Assembly (NCBI RefSeq): GCF_007570935.1
Contig: NZ_VLLR01000002.1
Coordinates: forward strand, 186,001 to 250,000
Length of the DNA: 64,000 nt
Origin: Lactobacillus sp. LL6
Lineage (GTDB): Bacteria; Bacillota; Bacilli; Lactobacillales; Lactobacillaceae
Direction of reading: 5' to 3'
A program made the position numbers and the translations under genes. This document shows positions 17,601-26,552 of this stretch, one piece after another. The stretch's first letter is position 1, and the number at the start of each line of letters is the position of its first letter. Under the pieces are notes generated by a model, which did not search any database, was not told where the DNA came from, and saw only the letters and a list, made by a program, of their open reading frames with translations.

Positions 17601-17985
17601 AAGTACTCAAGACTTGGTTCGATTAGAAAAAATTCTATGGAAAGAATTAGGTACTAAGGAAGAATATCAAAAAGAATATGGCAATAAAACTCCAGGACAA
17701 TTTATACGTAGTATAGTTGGATTGAATATGAATGCTGCTAAAAAAGCATTTAGTAAGTATTTGGATAAAGTTCAATTAAATAAACAACAAATATACTTCA
17801 TAAATGAGATTATTGAGTATATCGTTAAAAATGGTACATTGACTGATATGCATGTGCTCCAAGAGTCTCCATTTATAAATTATGGTACAATTTCGGAACT
17901 TTTTGGAGCTGATATAACAACTTGGAAAAAGATAAGAACAGCAATTGACGAAATTAATAGTAATGTTGGAGTTAATGTGGCTTAA
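14659..17985 (+). CDS. hsdR: Type I restriction endonuclease subunit HsdR
   Basis: This 1108-residue motor and nuclease starts with a DUF4145-like helical domain (about 1-130). The nuclease domain follows, with Asp in GFADYVL and Glu-Ala-Lys in VIEAKRT. The superfamily 2 helicase has Walker A ATGSGKT (Lys367), DEAH at 462-465, LTATP, and the late motif MIGRGTR. The C-terminal part is the EcoEI-type assembly domain. It cuts DNA after translocation when HsdS finds unmethylated sites. The ATG lies five bases after the second hsdS stop, behind GGGAGA. Translation is thus linked to the hsdS genes. Confidence 0.95.
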   Translation: MTNFDYLLNESQFKDFVKIAIMAEKMATIEPASSIINCRRSMELAIKWMYSVDADLTTPYQDKLVTLMNTIDFKDIVDETTWQGLELIRRLGNVAVHTNKKVTSDEAVLCLKALHSFFDMLDYCYGSNYQKKDFDKSIIGKYQLEFIPDIAKEATISLETLTNKNKPLQKSMTAQRKAQRDTYNPKPFGISEYKTRKIYIDAMLAEAGWVEGENWVNEVELKGMPNKSGKGFADYVLYDDAYQPLAVIEAKRTCKDVAVGRQQAKLYADLIEKQYGRRPIVFLSNGFETRIIDNKYPERRVSSIYSKRDLEKLFNLQKVRRPLADIKVDNNIAGRYYQKAAIQATCESFSDENRRKALLVMATGSGKTRTAVGLVKVLLNAGWIKHVLFLADRDALVTQAKRSFTNLLPSLSTTNLVKDKKNYNARCVFSTYATMMNVIDSATDDENKKLYTAGHFDLIIVDEAHRSIYNKYKNIFTYFDSLLVGLTATPKDDIDKNTYSIFNLEDGVPTYGYNLAQAVKDGYLVPYKSIETQLNFMENGISYDELTSQEKEEYEETFTTENGKLPKKIDSGKLNKWLFNRDTICQVLNKVMEQGLKVNYGEKIGKTIIFAKNHQHAEEILKVFEEEYPQYYKKSNGQPYAMVIDNYTNYSQSAIDEFSDPKKLPQIAISVDMLDTGIDIPECLNLVFFKKVMSRAKFFQMIGRGTRICPLLMDGKDKQEFYIFDFCDNFKFFRMKKGNEPGIQETLQSALFNLKLELVRQLQEKSYQIKEFDKYRQNLVNCLVKKVKELNRQNFAVKQHLAYVDKFSNIENYNNLTYEDILGIKKELAPLILPDDDEVNALRFDALIYKMELAKISEKSYGRLKTDLCNKVSQLKKLSSIPQVKEKFELIEYILEDDYLKQANIKDLEYIRKNIRELIQYLPKKSIIYHTDFADSILDTSIHEANLENNSLENYRAKVEFYIKQHQGEELILKVKDNAPLSTQDLVRLEKILWKELGTKEEYQKEYGNKTPGQFIRSIVGLNMNAAKKAFSKYLDKVQLNKQQIYFINEIIEYIVKNGTLTDMHVLQESPFINYGTISELFGADITTWKKIRTAIDEINSNVGVNVA

Positions 17986-18053
17986 AAATTTATATAAACT
18001 CTTTACTAGCATCATGCATTATCTTTATTTTTAATATAAATTAAGACTATATT

Positions 18054-18083
18054 ATAGCGGAACTTACTGTTCCGCTATTTTTT
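18054..18083 (+). terminator. Terminator of the type I R-M locus
   Basis: A perfect 10-bp stem ATAGCGGAAC / GTTCCGCTAT with a five-base loop is followed by a T run. Confidence 0.9.
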
Positions 18084-18193
18084 CAGCTAAGTTATAACTG
18101 ATGGGAAGATTTTTTGAATAATAAATAATATCAATAATTTAATAAATATTATTAATACAATTTATATTTAAAATATAAAATTGGTATTAGAAT

Positions 18194-18263
18194 ATTCTGT
18201 TAATAGGAGTTGTTTAGCATAAGTATTGTTTTAGCATAACTAAAAGCTATTGCTCAACAGAAT
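18194..18263. promoter_or_regulatory. Inverted repeat holding two TTTAGCATAA units
   Basis: ATTCTGTT (18194-18201) and AACAGAAT (18256-18263) are inverted and enclose two direct TTTAGCATAA units 17 bases apart. This lies upstream of the RibD-like gene and may be an operator or a large stem. Nothing else is seen in 18084-18334. Confidence 0.35.
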
Positions 18264-18334
18264 CAATAAGTATTTATCATTAGTAAAAATATTCTTTATA
18301 ATAAACTCAACATTAATAGAAAGAGATTGAAATT

Positions 18335-19009
18335 ATGAATAAACCTTATATTATTTGTCATATGATGATGTCAATTGATGGGCGAATTGATTGCGGAATG
18401 ACTGCCCAAATTCCAGGTAACAATACTTATTATGAAGCCTTAGATGAAATTAATGCCCCAACAAGAATCAGCGGAAAAGTTACTGCAGCTACTGAATTAA
18501 CTGATGGGGATTTGTTTAAGGCACAAGATGCTACTCCAATTGGACATGAAGCTTTTAAGAAAAATAGTAACTCAAACAAATTCGAAATTGTTACAGATAC
18601 TCATGGTACTTTGTTGTGGAGGGATGATCACGACGCAATTAAGCCACATTTAATTTTGATGAGTGAACAAGCAAGTCAAGAATATGCGTCCTACTTGAAT
18701 AAACAGGGAATATCTTGGATTGCAACTGGAAAAGACAAAATTGATTTAACTCGTGCGATGAAAATCTTAGCAGATGAATTTAATGTCGAAAGAGTAGCTA
18801 TTGTAGGTGGCGGAAAAATTAATGGAGGATTTTTACAAGCTGGCTTAATTGATGAAGTTAGTTTAGTAATAGGACCTGCAATTGATGGTAGAATTAATCA
18901 GCCTAGTTTATTTGATGGACGAGCTGAAAATGAAAAACCTATAAAATTGAAGCTTGAAACGGTACAAAAGTTTGATGATGGCTCACTTTGGTTGAGATAT
19001 TTGGTTTAA
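18335..19009 (+). CDS. RibD C-terminal-domain (dihydrofolate-reductase-like) reductase
   Basis: This 224-residue single-domain protein has the RibD_C fold: start PYIICHMMMSIDGRID, central dinucleotide-binding part, IVGGGKINGGFLQAGLIDEV and a late GPAIDGR. In RibD this domain reduces a pyrimidine intermediate of riboflavin synthesis with NADPH. Free-standing copies such as this one are reductases of mostly unknown substrate. No deaminase domain or riboflavin genes are nearby. The ATG has AAAGAG before it. The terminator at 19032-19062 follows. Confidence 0.85.
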   Translation: MNKPYIICHMMMSIDGRIDCGMTAQIPGNNTYYEALDEINAPTRISGKVTAATELTDGDLFKAQDATPIGHEAFKKNSNSNKFEIVTDTHGTLLWRDDHDAIKPHLILMSEQASQEYASYLNKQGISWIATGKDKIDLTRAMKILADEFNVERVAIVGGGKINGGFLQAGLIDEVSLVIGPAIDGRINQPSLFDGRAENEKPIKLKLETVQKFDDGSLWLRYLV

Positions 19010-19031
19010 TGTATGTAATAAAATAATAGAT

Positions 19032-19062
19032 AAAATCTAAAACGTAAAGTTTTAGATTTTTT
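19032..19062 (+). terminator. Terminator after RibD-like gene
   Basis: A perfect stem AAAATCTAAAAC / GTTTTAGATTTT with loop GTAAA and a T run. Confidence 0.88.
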
Positions 19063-19153
19063 GTATGCAAAAATATTAATCTATAAAGTATTCTACAATT
19101 TAACTATAATAAAGTAGTTAAAGAATTAACTATTTAAGGAAAGAGAAGTAAAC

Positions 19154-19449
19154 ATGGGATTTTTTGATAAATATGCATTACAGGCTTTGAAGCATAATAA
19201 AGATATGGAACAAAAGTGGGAAAAAGAGATAAACGAATCAATTGCTAATAGTATTGTTTACCAAGAAAGTGACAAGGATAAATTTAATAATCCAGATACA
19301 GAGATTATTTATCAATCGATTGGTACGCCTCAAGCAATGGTTAATGCACGTGAGCAATTTCCGGATAAAAAGATTGCAGCATTAAGCTTTGCTGATTTTA
19401 AGAATCCCGGTGGAGGTTATTTAGTAGGAGCAAGAGCGCAAGAAGAAAT
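19154..19449 (+). pseudogene. 5' fragment of a microbial PARG (TIGR02452/DUF2263) gene
   Basis: About 98 codons open with MGFFDKYALQALKHNKDMEQ and reach the family signature FADFKNPGGGYLVGARAQEE, the ADP-ribose-binding and catalytic Gly-rich region. There the homology stops and the frame runs into unrelated residues. The ATG has AAGGAAAGAG before it, so the 5' end is authentic. The remaining two thirds of the enzyme, which removes ADP-ribose from proteins, are gone. The break at about 19450 joins directly to a methylase fragment in another frame. Confidence 0.75.
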
Positions 19450-19566
19450 GTTATTCATACTAGAAATATTATTCTTGCTAGTCAAAATACAGTTCATCCT
19501 GTTGATGACCGTGTGTTCTCAGTTAGAGAATTAATGCGTATGATGAATGTACCTAAAGATTTTAAG
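19450..19566 (+). pseudogene. 3' fragment of a DNA cytosine-5 methyltransferase
   Basis: In a frame different from its neighbours, 19456-19566 reads HTRNIILASQNTVHPVDDR followed by FSVRELMRMMNVPKDFK. The latter is the C-terminal region of m5C methylases, where RELxRMMxxPxxF is typical of the conserved motif IX/X area. No start and no catalytic Pro-Cys motif remain. It is a remnant of the modification half of a type II system. Confidence 0.68.
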
Positions 19567-19567
19567 C

Positions 19568-19885
19568 GGAAAAGCTACTCAAATGCACCATATTTTCCCT
19601 CAACATAGTTTTATTGAACTTGCTGGTTATCGTGAAAATATCATTGCACTAACTCCATCACAGCACTTCCAGGAAACACATCCTAACAATCATACGCAAG
19701 AAATTGATTTAAACGTTCAAGAGTTATAGCTTAAAGCAAAAGCTGATACTATTAAATTTACTGTTGAGCACGAAGAATTTGAGCAAATCTATAGTTTTGA
19801 TAAGTTTGCTCACGTCTTAAAAGTGGTTTTTTCTGAAGAAAGACCCGAATCTGATTACAATGATTTTAATTCAGCAATGAACTAA
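19568..19885 (+). pseudogene. 3' fragment of an HNH-type restriction endonuclease
   Basis: In a third frame, 19568-19885 reads GKATQMHHIFPQHSF, then ENIIALTPSQHFQETHPNNHT. This is an HNH nuclease core with His-His, Asn and His in the right order, as in type II enzymes. An in-frame TAG at 19727-19729 interrupts it; after that the frame continues sensibly to TAA at 19883-19885 (KADTIKFTVEHEEFEQIYSF). It probably belonged to the same restriction-modification system as the methylase fragment before it. Confidence 0.65.
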
Positions 19886-19954
19886 ATTAATCGTTACTAC
19901 GCTGAAATAGTATAAATTTGAGCCAAGACTAATTCTTACTATAGAAGTGATCCT

Positions 19955-20638
19955 ATGGGTAACAAAGTTAAAACTAATTACAAAGGCAAGACTTATTACT
20001 ATCTTGAAGACTTTGGAAAAGATAATGGAATAGACTCGAAAACGGTAAAAGATCGATGGTTTCGAGGCCATCGTAATCCGGAAAAATTACTACATAGCAG
20101 AAAAATTCCCTTTAAATTTAAAGGTTTTCACAAGTTAACTTATAACAGAACTCAGTTCTTATCTCTCATTGAATTTTGCCGAAATTACAATTTAAATTAT
20201 CGAAAAGCTTTAGATCTTTGGAAGAAAAATATACGTGATCCACAAGAAATAAAGACCAGAGCCGTTATAAAAGATAAAAAAACTGTGTTAGCAAGTGTTA
20301 AGCAATCTGATATTAGTAATATTCAGAAAATCGTAAATAAACATGGATACCTTACTTCTGCTCAAGTAGCACCACAAACTGGGATACAGGCCATAAAAAT
20401 TCGTGACCAAATCACCAGAATGCTTGCAAAACAAAAGAATAATATGGGTGTTTTGGCATCAGACATAGTAGAAGTAAACTACTCTGCGTCTGAAAGGACA
20501 TTGGATACAAAGAACACTGAAGTATTGTCAAAACATGCATTTAAGCCTAGTGTGGTAAAACATATCAAAGATCGTTTAAGCATAGTTAATAAACCATCCT
20601 TTAAACTGGTTCCATTTGAAAATGATAATTATTATTAA
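19955..20638 (+). CDS. Unrecognised protein with two helix-turn-helix-like repeats
   Basis: This 227-residue, very basic protein contains two similar units. Residues 14-46 include YYLEDFGKDNGIDSKTVKDR and a following WFRGHRNP. Residues 66-96 include LIEFCRNYNLNYRKALDLW and a following KKNIRDPQEI. Both read as helix-turn-helix blocks ending in a Trp/Arg-Asp/Asn-Pro turn. A third region (about 115-160) may be another HTH. This suggests nucleic-acid binding, perhaps of phage or plasmid origin. GTGATCC before the ATG is only a weak ribosome site. The gene follows the ruined R-M remnants and precedes a related-looking start-less frame. Confidence 0.55.
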   Translation: MGNKVKTNYKGKTYYYLEDFGKDNGIDSKTVKDRWFRGHRNPEKLLHSRKIPFKFKGFHKLTYNRTQFLSLIEFCRNYNLNYRKALDLWKKNIRDPQEIKTRAVIKDKKTVLASVKQSDISNIQKIVNKHGYLTSAQVAPQTGIQAIKIRDQITRMLAKQKNNMGVLASDIVEVNYSASERTLDTKNTEVLSKHAFKPSVVKHIKDRLSIVNKPSFKLVPFENDNYY

Positions 20639-20647
20639 GATGAGTAA

Positions 20648-20986
20648 ACTAATAAAATCTATTCAAAATGTCGTAGCCAAAGCATAATTAAAGAGCTTAC
20701 TCCATCTGGTGGAAGATATTCCTTTAGGGACAATCAAGGAAAACGATATAGTTTGACACTGGATACTATCAAGGATTTGATTAAGAATCCTAACATTACT
20801 GCAGATGATTTACTAACTAAGACGATGATTATGAATCATTTCAAACTCAGTCCATCAAATTGGGACAATAGAAAAATATCTTCTATTTTGTCAGTAAAAA
20901 ATAGCCATACTCGATATAATTTTAAACGAAAAGCAATTAGAGGCTGGACAAAAGAGCAGGTGAAATTTGCTGTAACAGTATCCTAA
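20648..20986 (+). pseudogene. Unrecognised start-less frame, possible remnant
   Basis: The frame is open from 20648 to a TAA at 20984-20986 (112 codons) with no ATG. A TTG at 20753 could start 77 residues (DTIKDLIKNPNITADDLL, later RGWTKEQVKFAVTVS). The upstream part (TPSGGRYSFRDNQGKRYSL) looks like coding sequence, which favours a truncated gene. Basic composition and an HTH-like FKLSPSNWDNRKI are similar in style to the preceding gene. Function unknown. Confidence 0.35.
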
Positions 20987-21209
20987 TAAATTTGGCAAAA
21001 AATAAAATGTGAAAATATGCAATTGGGTTTTACCTATAAGTGCTTGTATAATTAATAAAAATAATATTTTAAGAATTGATGTTTATGTCAAATATGATAC
21101 TAAAAAAGACCTGGGGTTTTGCCCTGGATATTTTTTGCTTTTGTAACATCCCCTCTAAAGCCGATTTTTTAACTCAGAATTATTTATAGACAAAAATGCT
21201 AAAAAGCCC

Positions 21210-21238
21210 TTGCTAAATATTAAGTAAGCGGTTACAAT
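21210..21238 (+). promoter_or_regulatory. Promoter of the beta-glucoside operon with overlapping cre
   Basis: TTGCTA (21210-21215), 17 bases, TACAAT (21233-21238). The spacer and -10 contain AAGTAAGCGGTTACA (21222-21236), a one-mismatch cre site, so CcpA should repress. The rest of 20987-21209 holds no gene; a short CCTGGGG/GCCCTGG inverted stretch with Ts near 21110-21137 may be a weak terminator. Confidence 0.75.
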
Positions 21239-21280
21239 ATATAATGTAAGTTAAAAAAGTTAACATTAATCATTTAAAGA

Positions 21281-21372
21281 CATGTAACTATTGAATTAGG
21301 CAGGATCTGAGAATGATGCTATCCAAGAAATACTTTTTTGGATGCATTGTTTTTGGATCCTTTTGTTTTTTC
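21281..21372 (+). promoter_or_regulatory. LicT-type antiterminator (RAT) overlapping a terminator
   Basis: The segment around 21281-21309 has the landmarks of a BglG/LicT RNA site, TGTAACT and then GGCAGGATC. Its 3' end AGGATC (21302-21307) can pair instead with GATCCT (21356-21361) before a T-rich tail, closing a long terminator. An inner stem ATCCAA/TTGGAT (21321-21326, 21338-21343) extends that structure. The two folds are mutually exclusive. The gene for the probable reader, LicT, is the third gene of the operon. Confidence 0.72.
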
Positions 21373-21393
21373 TTAAAAAGGGAGGAAAAATAA

Positions 21394-23214
21394 ATGGTTG
21401 ATTATAATGCAAGTGCAGAGCAGATAATCAAGTACGTTGGCGGTAAAGACAACATTGCTAATTTGATTCATTGCTCAACTAGATTAAGATTTTCATTGCT
21501 AGACTATGATAAGGCCGATTTAGATGCTCTTAAAAAAGTTGATGAAGTTTTAGGAGCTGTTAATGCTTCAGGACAATGCCAAGTAATTATTGGTAATAAT
21601 GTTGTTGAAATGTTTGATGCAGCTAATAAAATTCTAGGTAATTTAAATAGTAATAAAGCTGCAGCAGGTAATGCTCCAAAGCAAAAATGGTATCAAGTAG
21701 CTCTAGACTACATGATAGCTATCTTCCAGCCATTAGTACCAGCAATTGCTGGTGGTGGTGTATTGAAAGCTTTAGTAATGCTTTTCGGTATGCTAGGATG
21801 GATGAATGAAAAAGGTGCACTTTATCAAGTCTTGAACTTTATTGGTTCAGCTCCATTAACATTCTTGCCTATTTTGGTTGCTTTTACGACAGCAAAGAAG
21901 TTAAAGGTCAATGAACTAGTTGCTGTATCGTCTGTTAGTGCTTTAGTTCTACCAGATATGGTTGCAGCTCTAGGCAAGGGGATAAACCTGTTTGGTATTC
22001 ATATTACCAACATTACTTATTCATCACAGGTATTCCCAGCAATCTTAGCAATATTCTTCTACGCATTCTTAGAAAAGTGGATTACTAAATGGTGTCCTAA
22101 ACCAATTAGAATCTTCTTTGTACCACTTTTAAGTATGTCGATTACTGTAATTGCTACTTTAATCGTTTTAGGACCTATCGGCTACTACATCGGTGTTGGC
22201 TTAACTGCAGTAATTATGTTCTTGTTTACTCACTTTGGATTTGTGGCTACTGCACTTTTGGCAGCATTACTTCCAATCATGGTTTCAATGGGTATGCACA
22301 AAGCTTTGATTCCTTATGCAGTTGCTTCAATGAGTGAAACTGGCAAAGAATTGCTTTATCTTCCAGCTTCATTAGCACACAACATGTCAGAATGTGGTAT
22401 GGCTTTTGCTGTAGCAATTAAGACCAAAGATTCTAAATTACGTTCAACTGCTATTTCAGCAGGTATTTCAGCATTATTTGGTATTACTGAACCAGCTATT
22501 TACGGTATTACTCTTCAACATAAACGTGCAATGGCTACAGTTATGGCATCTAGCTTTATCGGCGGTGGTGCTATTGGATTACTCGGTATTAAGGCTTTTG
22601 CTTTAGTAGGCCCAGGTCTTGCAAGTTTACCAATGTATGTTGATAAATCAGATCCATCAAACTTGATTAAAGCTATTATTATGTTTGCTGTTTCAATTGT
22701 TCTTTCATTCATTATTGGTATCTTTGCATGGAAAGATCCAGTTGAAGCAAAAAATGAAACTAAGACAGATACTTTAGTTGCTCCTGTTAAAGGTGAAGTT
22801 ATTCCATTGAGTGAAGTAAATGATGATGTGTTCTCACAAGGTCTTTTAGGTGAAGGTATTGCTGTAAAGCCAAGCGAGGGTAAATTAACTGCTCCAGCCG
22901 ATGGTGAGATTTTAATGGTTTATGAAACTGGTCACGCATTAGGCATGAAACTTAATGGCGGAGCTGAAATCTTATTCCATATTGGTTTAGATACTGTTAA
23001 GTTAAATGGCAATTACTTCGACGTTAAAGTAAAACAAGGCGATCATGTAAAACAAGGTGACACATTAATTGAATTTGACCTTGATAACATTAAAAAAGAG
23101 GGCTTTGATCCAACTACAATGATGATTGTTACCGAATATCACGATGAAAAACTTACATTTCCTGAAGTAGCGGAACAATCAGAAAATATGACTGGCTCAT
23201 TAGCTAATGCATAA
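21394..23214 (+). CDS. bglP: PTS beta-glucoside transporter EIIBCA
   Basis: This 606-residue permease imports and phosphorylates an aryl- or diglucoside. Domain order is EIIB (1-85, active Cys in HCSTRLRFSL), EIIC (about 105-450, roughly ten membrane helices, signature GITEPAIYG) and EIIA (about 470-600, active His in ILFHIGLDTVKLNG). The ATG has a strong GGGAGGA site. It leads bglP - 6-phospho-beta-glucosidase - licT, behind a cre promoter and an antiterminator leader. Length and domain order are standard for the Bgl family. Substrate is probably salicin, arbutin or cellobiose-like; this is inferred. Confidence 0.94.
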   Translation: MVDYNASAEQIIKYVGGKDNIANLIHCSTRLRFSLLDYDKADLDALKKVDEVLGAVNASGQCQVIIGNNVVEMFDAANKILGNLNSNKAAAGNAPKQKWYQVALDYMIAIFQPLVPAIAGGGVLKALVMLFGMLGWMNEKGALYQVLNFIGSAPLTFLPILVAFTTAKKLKVNELVAVSSVSALVLPDMVAALGKGINLFGIHITNITYSSQVFPAILAIFFYAFLEKWITKWCPKPIRIFFVPLLSMSITVIATLIVLGPIGYYIGVGLTAVIMFLFTHFGFVATALLAALLPIMVSMGMHKALIPYAVASMSETGKELLYLPASLAHNMSECGMAFAVAIKTKDSKLRSTAISAGISALFGITEPAIYGITLQHKRAMATVMASSFIGGGAIGLLGIKAFALVGPGLASLPMYVDKSDPSNLIKAIIMFAVSIVLSFIIGIFAWKDPVEAKNETKTDTLVAPVKGEVIPLSEVNDDVFSQGLLGEGIAVKPSEGKLTAPADGEILMVYETGHALGMKLNGGAEILFHIGLDTVKLNGNYFDVKVKQGDHVKQGDTLIEFDLDNIKKEGFDPTTMMIVTEYHDEKLTFPEVAEQSENMTGSLANA

Positions 23215-23230
23215 CTAATAACGGAGGTAG

Positions 23231-24676
<1,446 letters not shown>

Positions 24677-24713
24677 GATTATTAATGAATTAACTTATAG
24701 GGGAGAATATTAT

Positions 24714-25553
24714 ATGGGGCTAGTTATTAAAAAAGTATTGAATACCAGTGTTGTTCTTTGCGTTAACGATGATCAACAAGAACTAATTGTTCTTGGAAAA
24801 GGCATAGGATATGGTAAAAAAGCAGGCGCTAAAATTGATTCCGATGATGTCAATCAAGTCTTTGTACCAGTTACTAGTCCTGAAATACAACAAATGGAAG
24901 AAATGTTAACTAATGTCTCTCCAGAAATTGTAGAAGTAACTAGAAAAATTGTACAAAAAGCAACTAAAGTTTTTGATAACTCATTAAACAAGTCTTTATC
25001 GTTTTCACTGATGGATCACATCAACTTCTCCCTTGATAGGTTAAAAGAGGGCATAACTTTTAAGAATAAACTCTATTGGGACGTCCAAAGCTATTATCCG
25101 GAAGAGTTTAAAATAGGTGAATGGGCTGTCTCGTTAATTAACCAAGAACTTAACGTTGAATTGCCTAGAGAAGAAGCTGCCAGTATTGCGTTCCATATAA
25201 TTAATGCAGAATCTAAATCTAATGATGCAGACAGCATGGAAGTTACTAAGATTATTAGTAGCTTAATGAGTATTATAAATTTGCATAATGAGGGACGCCT
25301 AGATCCTAGTTCAATAAATTATCAGCGATTGTTAACGCATATTAAGTTCTTTGCTCAAAGAATCTTACGTGGCCAGCAATTAGATTCAGATGATGATGCA
25401 ATGTATCAGATGGTCGTTAATTCTTATCCGAGAGCAACTAAAGTAGCAATTAAAATTATGGAGTTTCTTGAGAAAAAGTATCGTATAAAGATAACTGATG
25501 AAGAAGTAACTTATTTGATAGTCCATATCCAGAGAAACCTAATCCACGATTAA
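24714..25553 (+). CDS. licT: BglG/LicT-family transcription antiterminator
   Basis: This 279-residue regulator has an N-terminal RNA-binding CAT domain (LVIKKVLNTSVVLC and GKGIGYGKKAG) and two PTS-regulation domains. Their candidate phospho-histidines are visible in DHINFSLDR, AFHIINAES, THIKFFAQR and VHIQRNL. The frame extends upstream, but the ATG at 24714 behind GGGGAG starts the CAT domain. It should bind the RAT at 21281-21309 and let transcription pass when substrate is present. Here the regulator gene is last in the operon, making a positive loop. Confidence 0.93.
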   Translation: MGLVIKKVLNTSVVLCVNDDQQELIVLGKGIGYGKKAGAKIDSDDVNQVFVPVTSPEIQQMEEMLTNVSPEIVEVTRKIVQKATKVFDNSLNKSLSFSLMDHINFSLDRLKEGITFKNKLYWDVQSYYPEEFKIGEWAVSLINQELNVELPREEAASIAFHIINAESKSNDADSMEVTKIISSLMSIINLHNEGRLDPSSINYQRLLTHIKFFAQRILRGQQLDSDDDAMYQMVVNSYPRATKVAIKIMEFLEKKYRIKITDEEVTYLIVHIQRNLIHD

Positions 25554-25568
25554 AGATATTTAAATATT

Positions 25569-25602
25569 AGTCTGTTGGTATAAATATCAACAGACTTTTT
25601 TG
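25569..25602 (+). terminator. Terminator of the beta-glucoside operon
   Basis: Stem AGTCTGTTG / TCAACAGACT with a TATAAATA-type loop and a T6 run. Confidence 0.88.
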
Positions 25603-25691
25603 GTTGTATGAAGTTTAAAAAGTTGTGAATTTTCATTTTTAGCTTATTAGCTTTGTTATACTTTAGGCAGTTAGAGAAAGAAGGATAATTA

Positions 25692-26002
25692 ATGGCTAAA
25701 AAAGTTAAAGTAATTCCAATGGATAATACCTATAAACGTTATGTTGTCGTAGATGCTGAATCTCAGAAAGTATTAGATGATTCTCAAGGTATGGCTATCG
25801 AACTCCTCAAAAAGCACATGCAGCTTGGAATTATAAACATAGAACTCCTAAACAGGCAAAGGCGCATTCAAAAAACATAAAATTAAATAAAGCTTTTGCA
25901 AAGAGTCATAAAGCTGTATTTGAGGACTTAGCTCAAATACAATTTGAAATTGCTAAAGGATCTTGGGGGCCAAATTATAAGTTTAATTATGCATTTATTT
26001 AA
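25692..26002 (+). pseudogene. Small basic protein gene with a frameshift
   Basis: The ATG at 25692 (AAAGAAGG before it) opens AKKVKVIPMDNTYKRYVVVD and DDSQG. At about 25790 the sensible reading moves to another frame. From 25793 it reads GYRTPQKAHAAWNYKHRTPK and later SHKAVFEDLAQIQF to TAA at 26000-26002. Joined, the two give about 103 residues. In the first frame the protein would end after 62 residues in unrelated sequence. I do not recognise the family. The AT-rich stretch from here to 26552 holds only the hairpin at 26091-26141. Confidence 0.5.
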
Positions 26003-26090
26003 GTAGTTTTTTGAAGACAATAAAATTGAGTTCTCAGGAAATCTGTATTCTTTATTTTGCTATTTTCAAAAAGGCAAATGGTAAAAGTAT

Positions 26091-26141
26091 GGTTCGAAGA
26101 TTTAACAATATATGAAATTGTTAAATTTTCGAACCGTTTTT
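26091..26141. terminator. Long hairpin, probable terminator
   Basis: Arms GGTTCGAA-ATTTAACAAT and ATTGTTAAAT-TTCGAACC (26091-26135), nearly perfect with one unpaired base, then a T run to 26141. It is unusually long for a simple terminator. Confidence 0.7.
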
Positions 26142-26552
26142 AATTGTTGTTTGCTAAAGAGAGGATTAAATCATCTAATAAACATGTTTGATTAAAATTA
26201 CTCTTTTATCCAAATATAAAAGTGAAATTATAGATAAAGTAATAAAAATATGCTAATCTGATGTATTTCTACTTATGTAACATATTCGTAAATTGTACTT
26301 TATAAGTTTGCTATGATTATCCGGACTTTAATTAATATATCTGATTTACAACATGTGCGTTGGTACAAAAATATATTTAGTACTAGCTTGGGTATCAAAA
26401 CATTATTTACATAATTTAAATCTATGAAAGCCAAATTCAATATTTACTAAGTATTAGTGTTTATAGTAGCATTACAAGTTTAATACTTGTCTTTCCTATC
26501 TACTTACGTATTTGTATAATACAACAAGTGTGCATAAAGCTTTTTTTGTTAC

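Noticed and set aside
21105-21137. Strong terminator upstream of the bgl promoter
   Set aside because: CCTGGGG and GCCCTGG pair with a central mismatch and a short stem; at best a weak terminator, so not listed separately.
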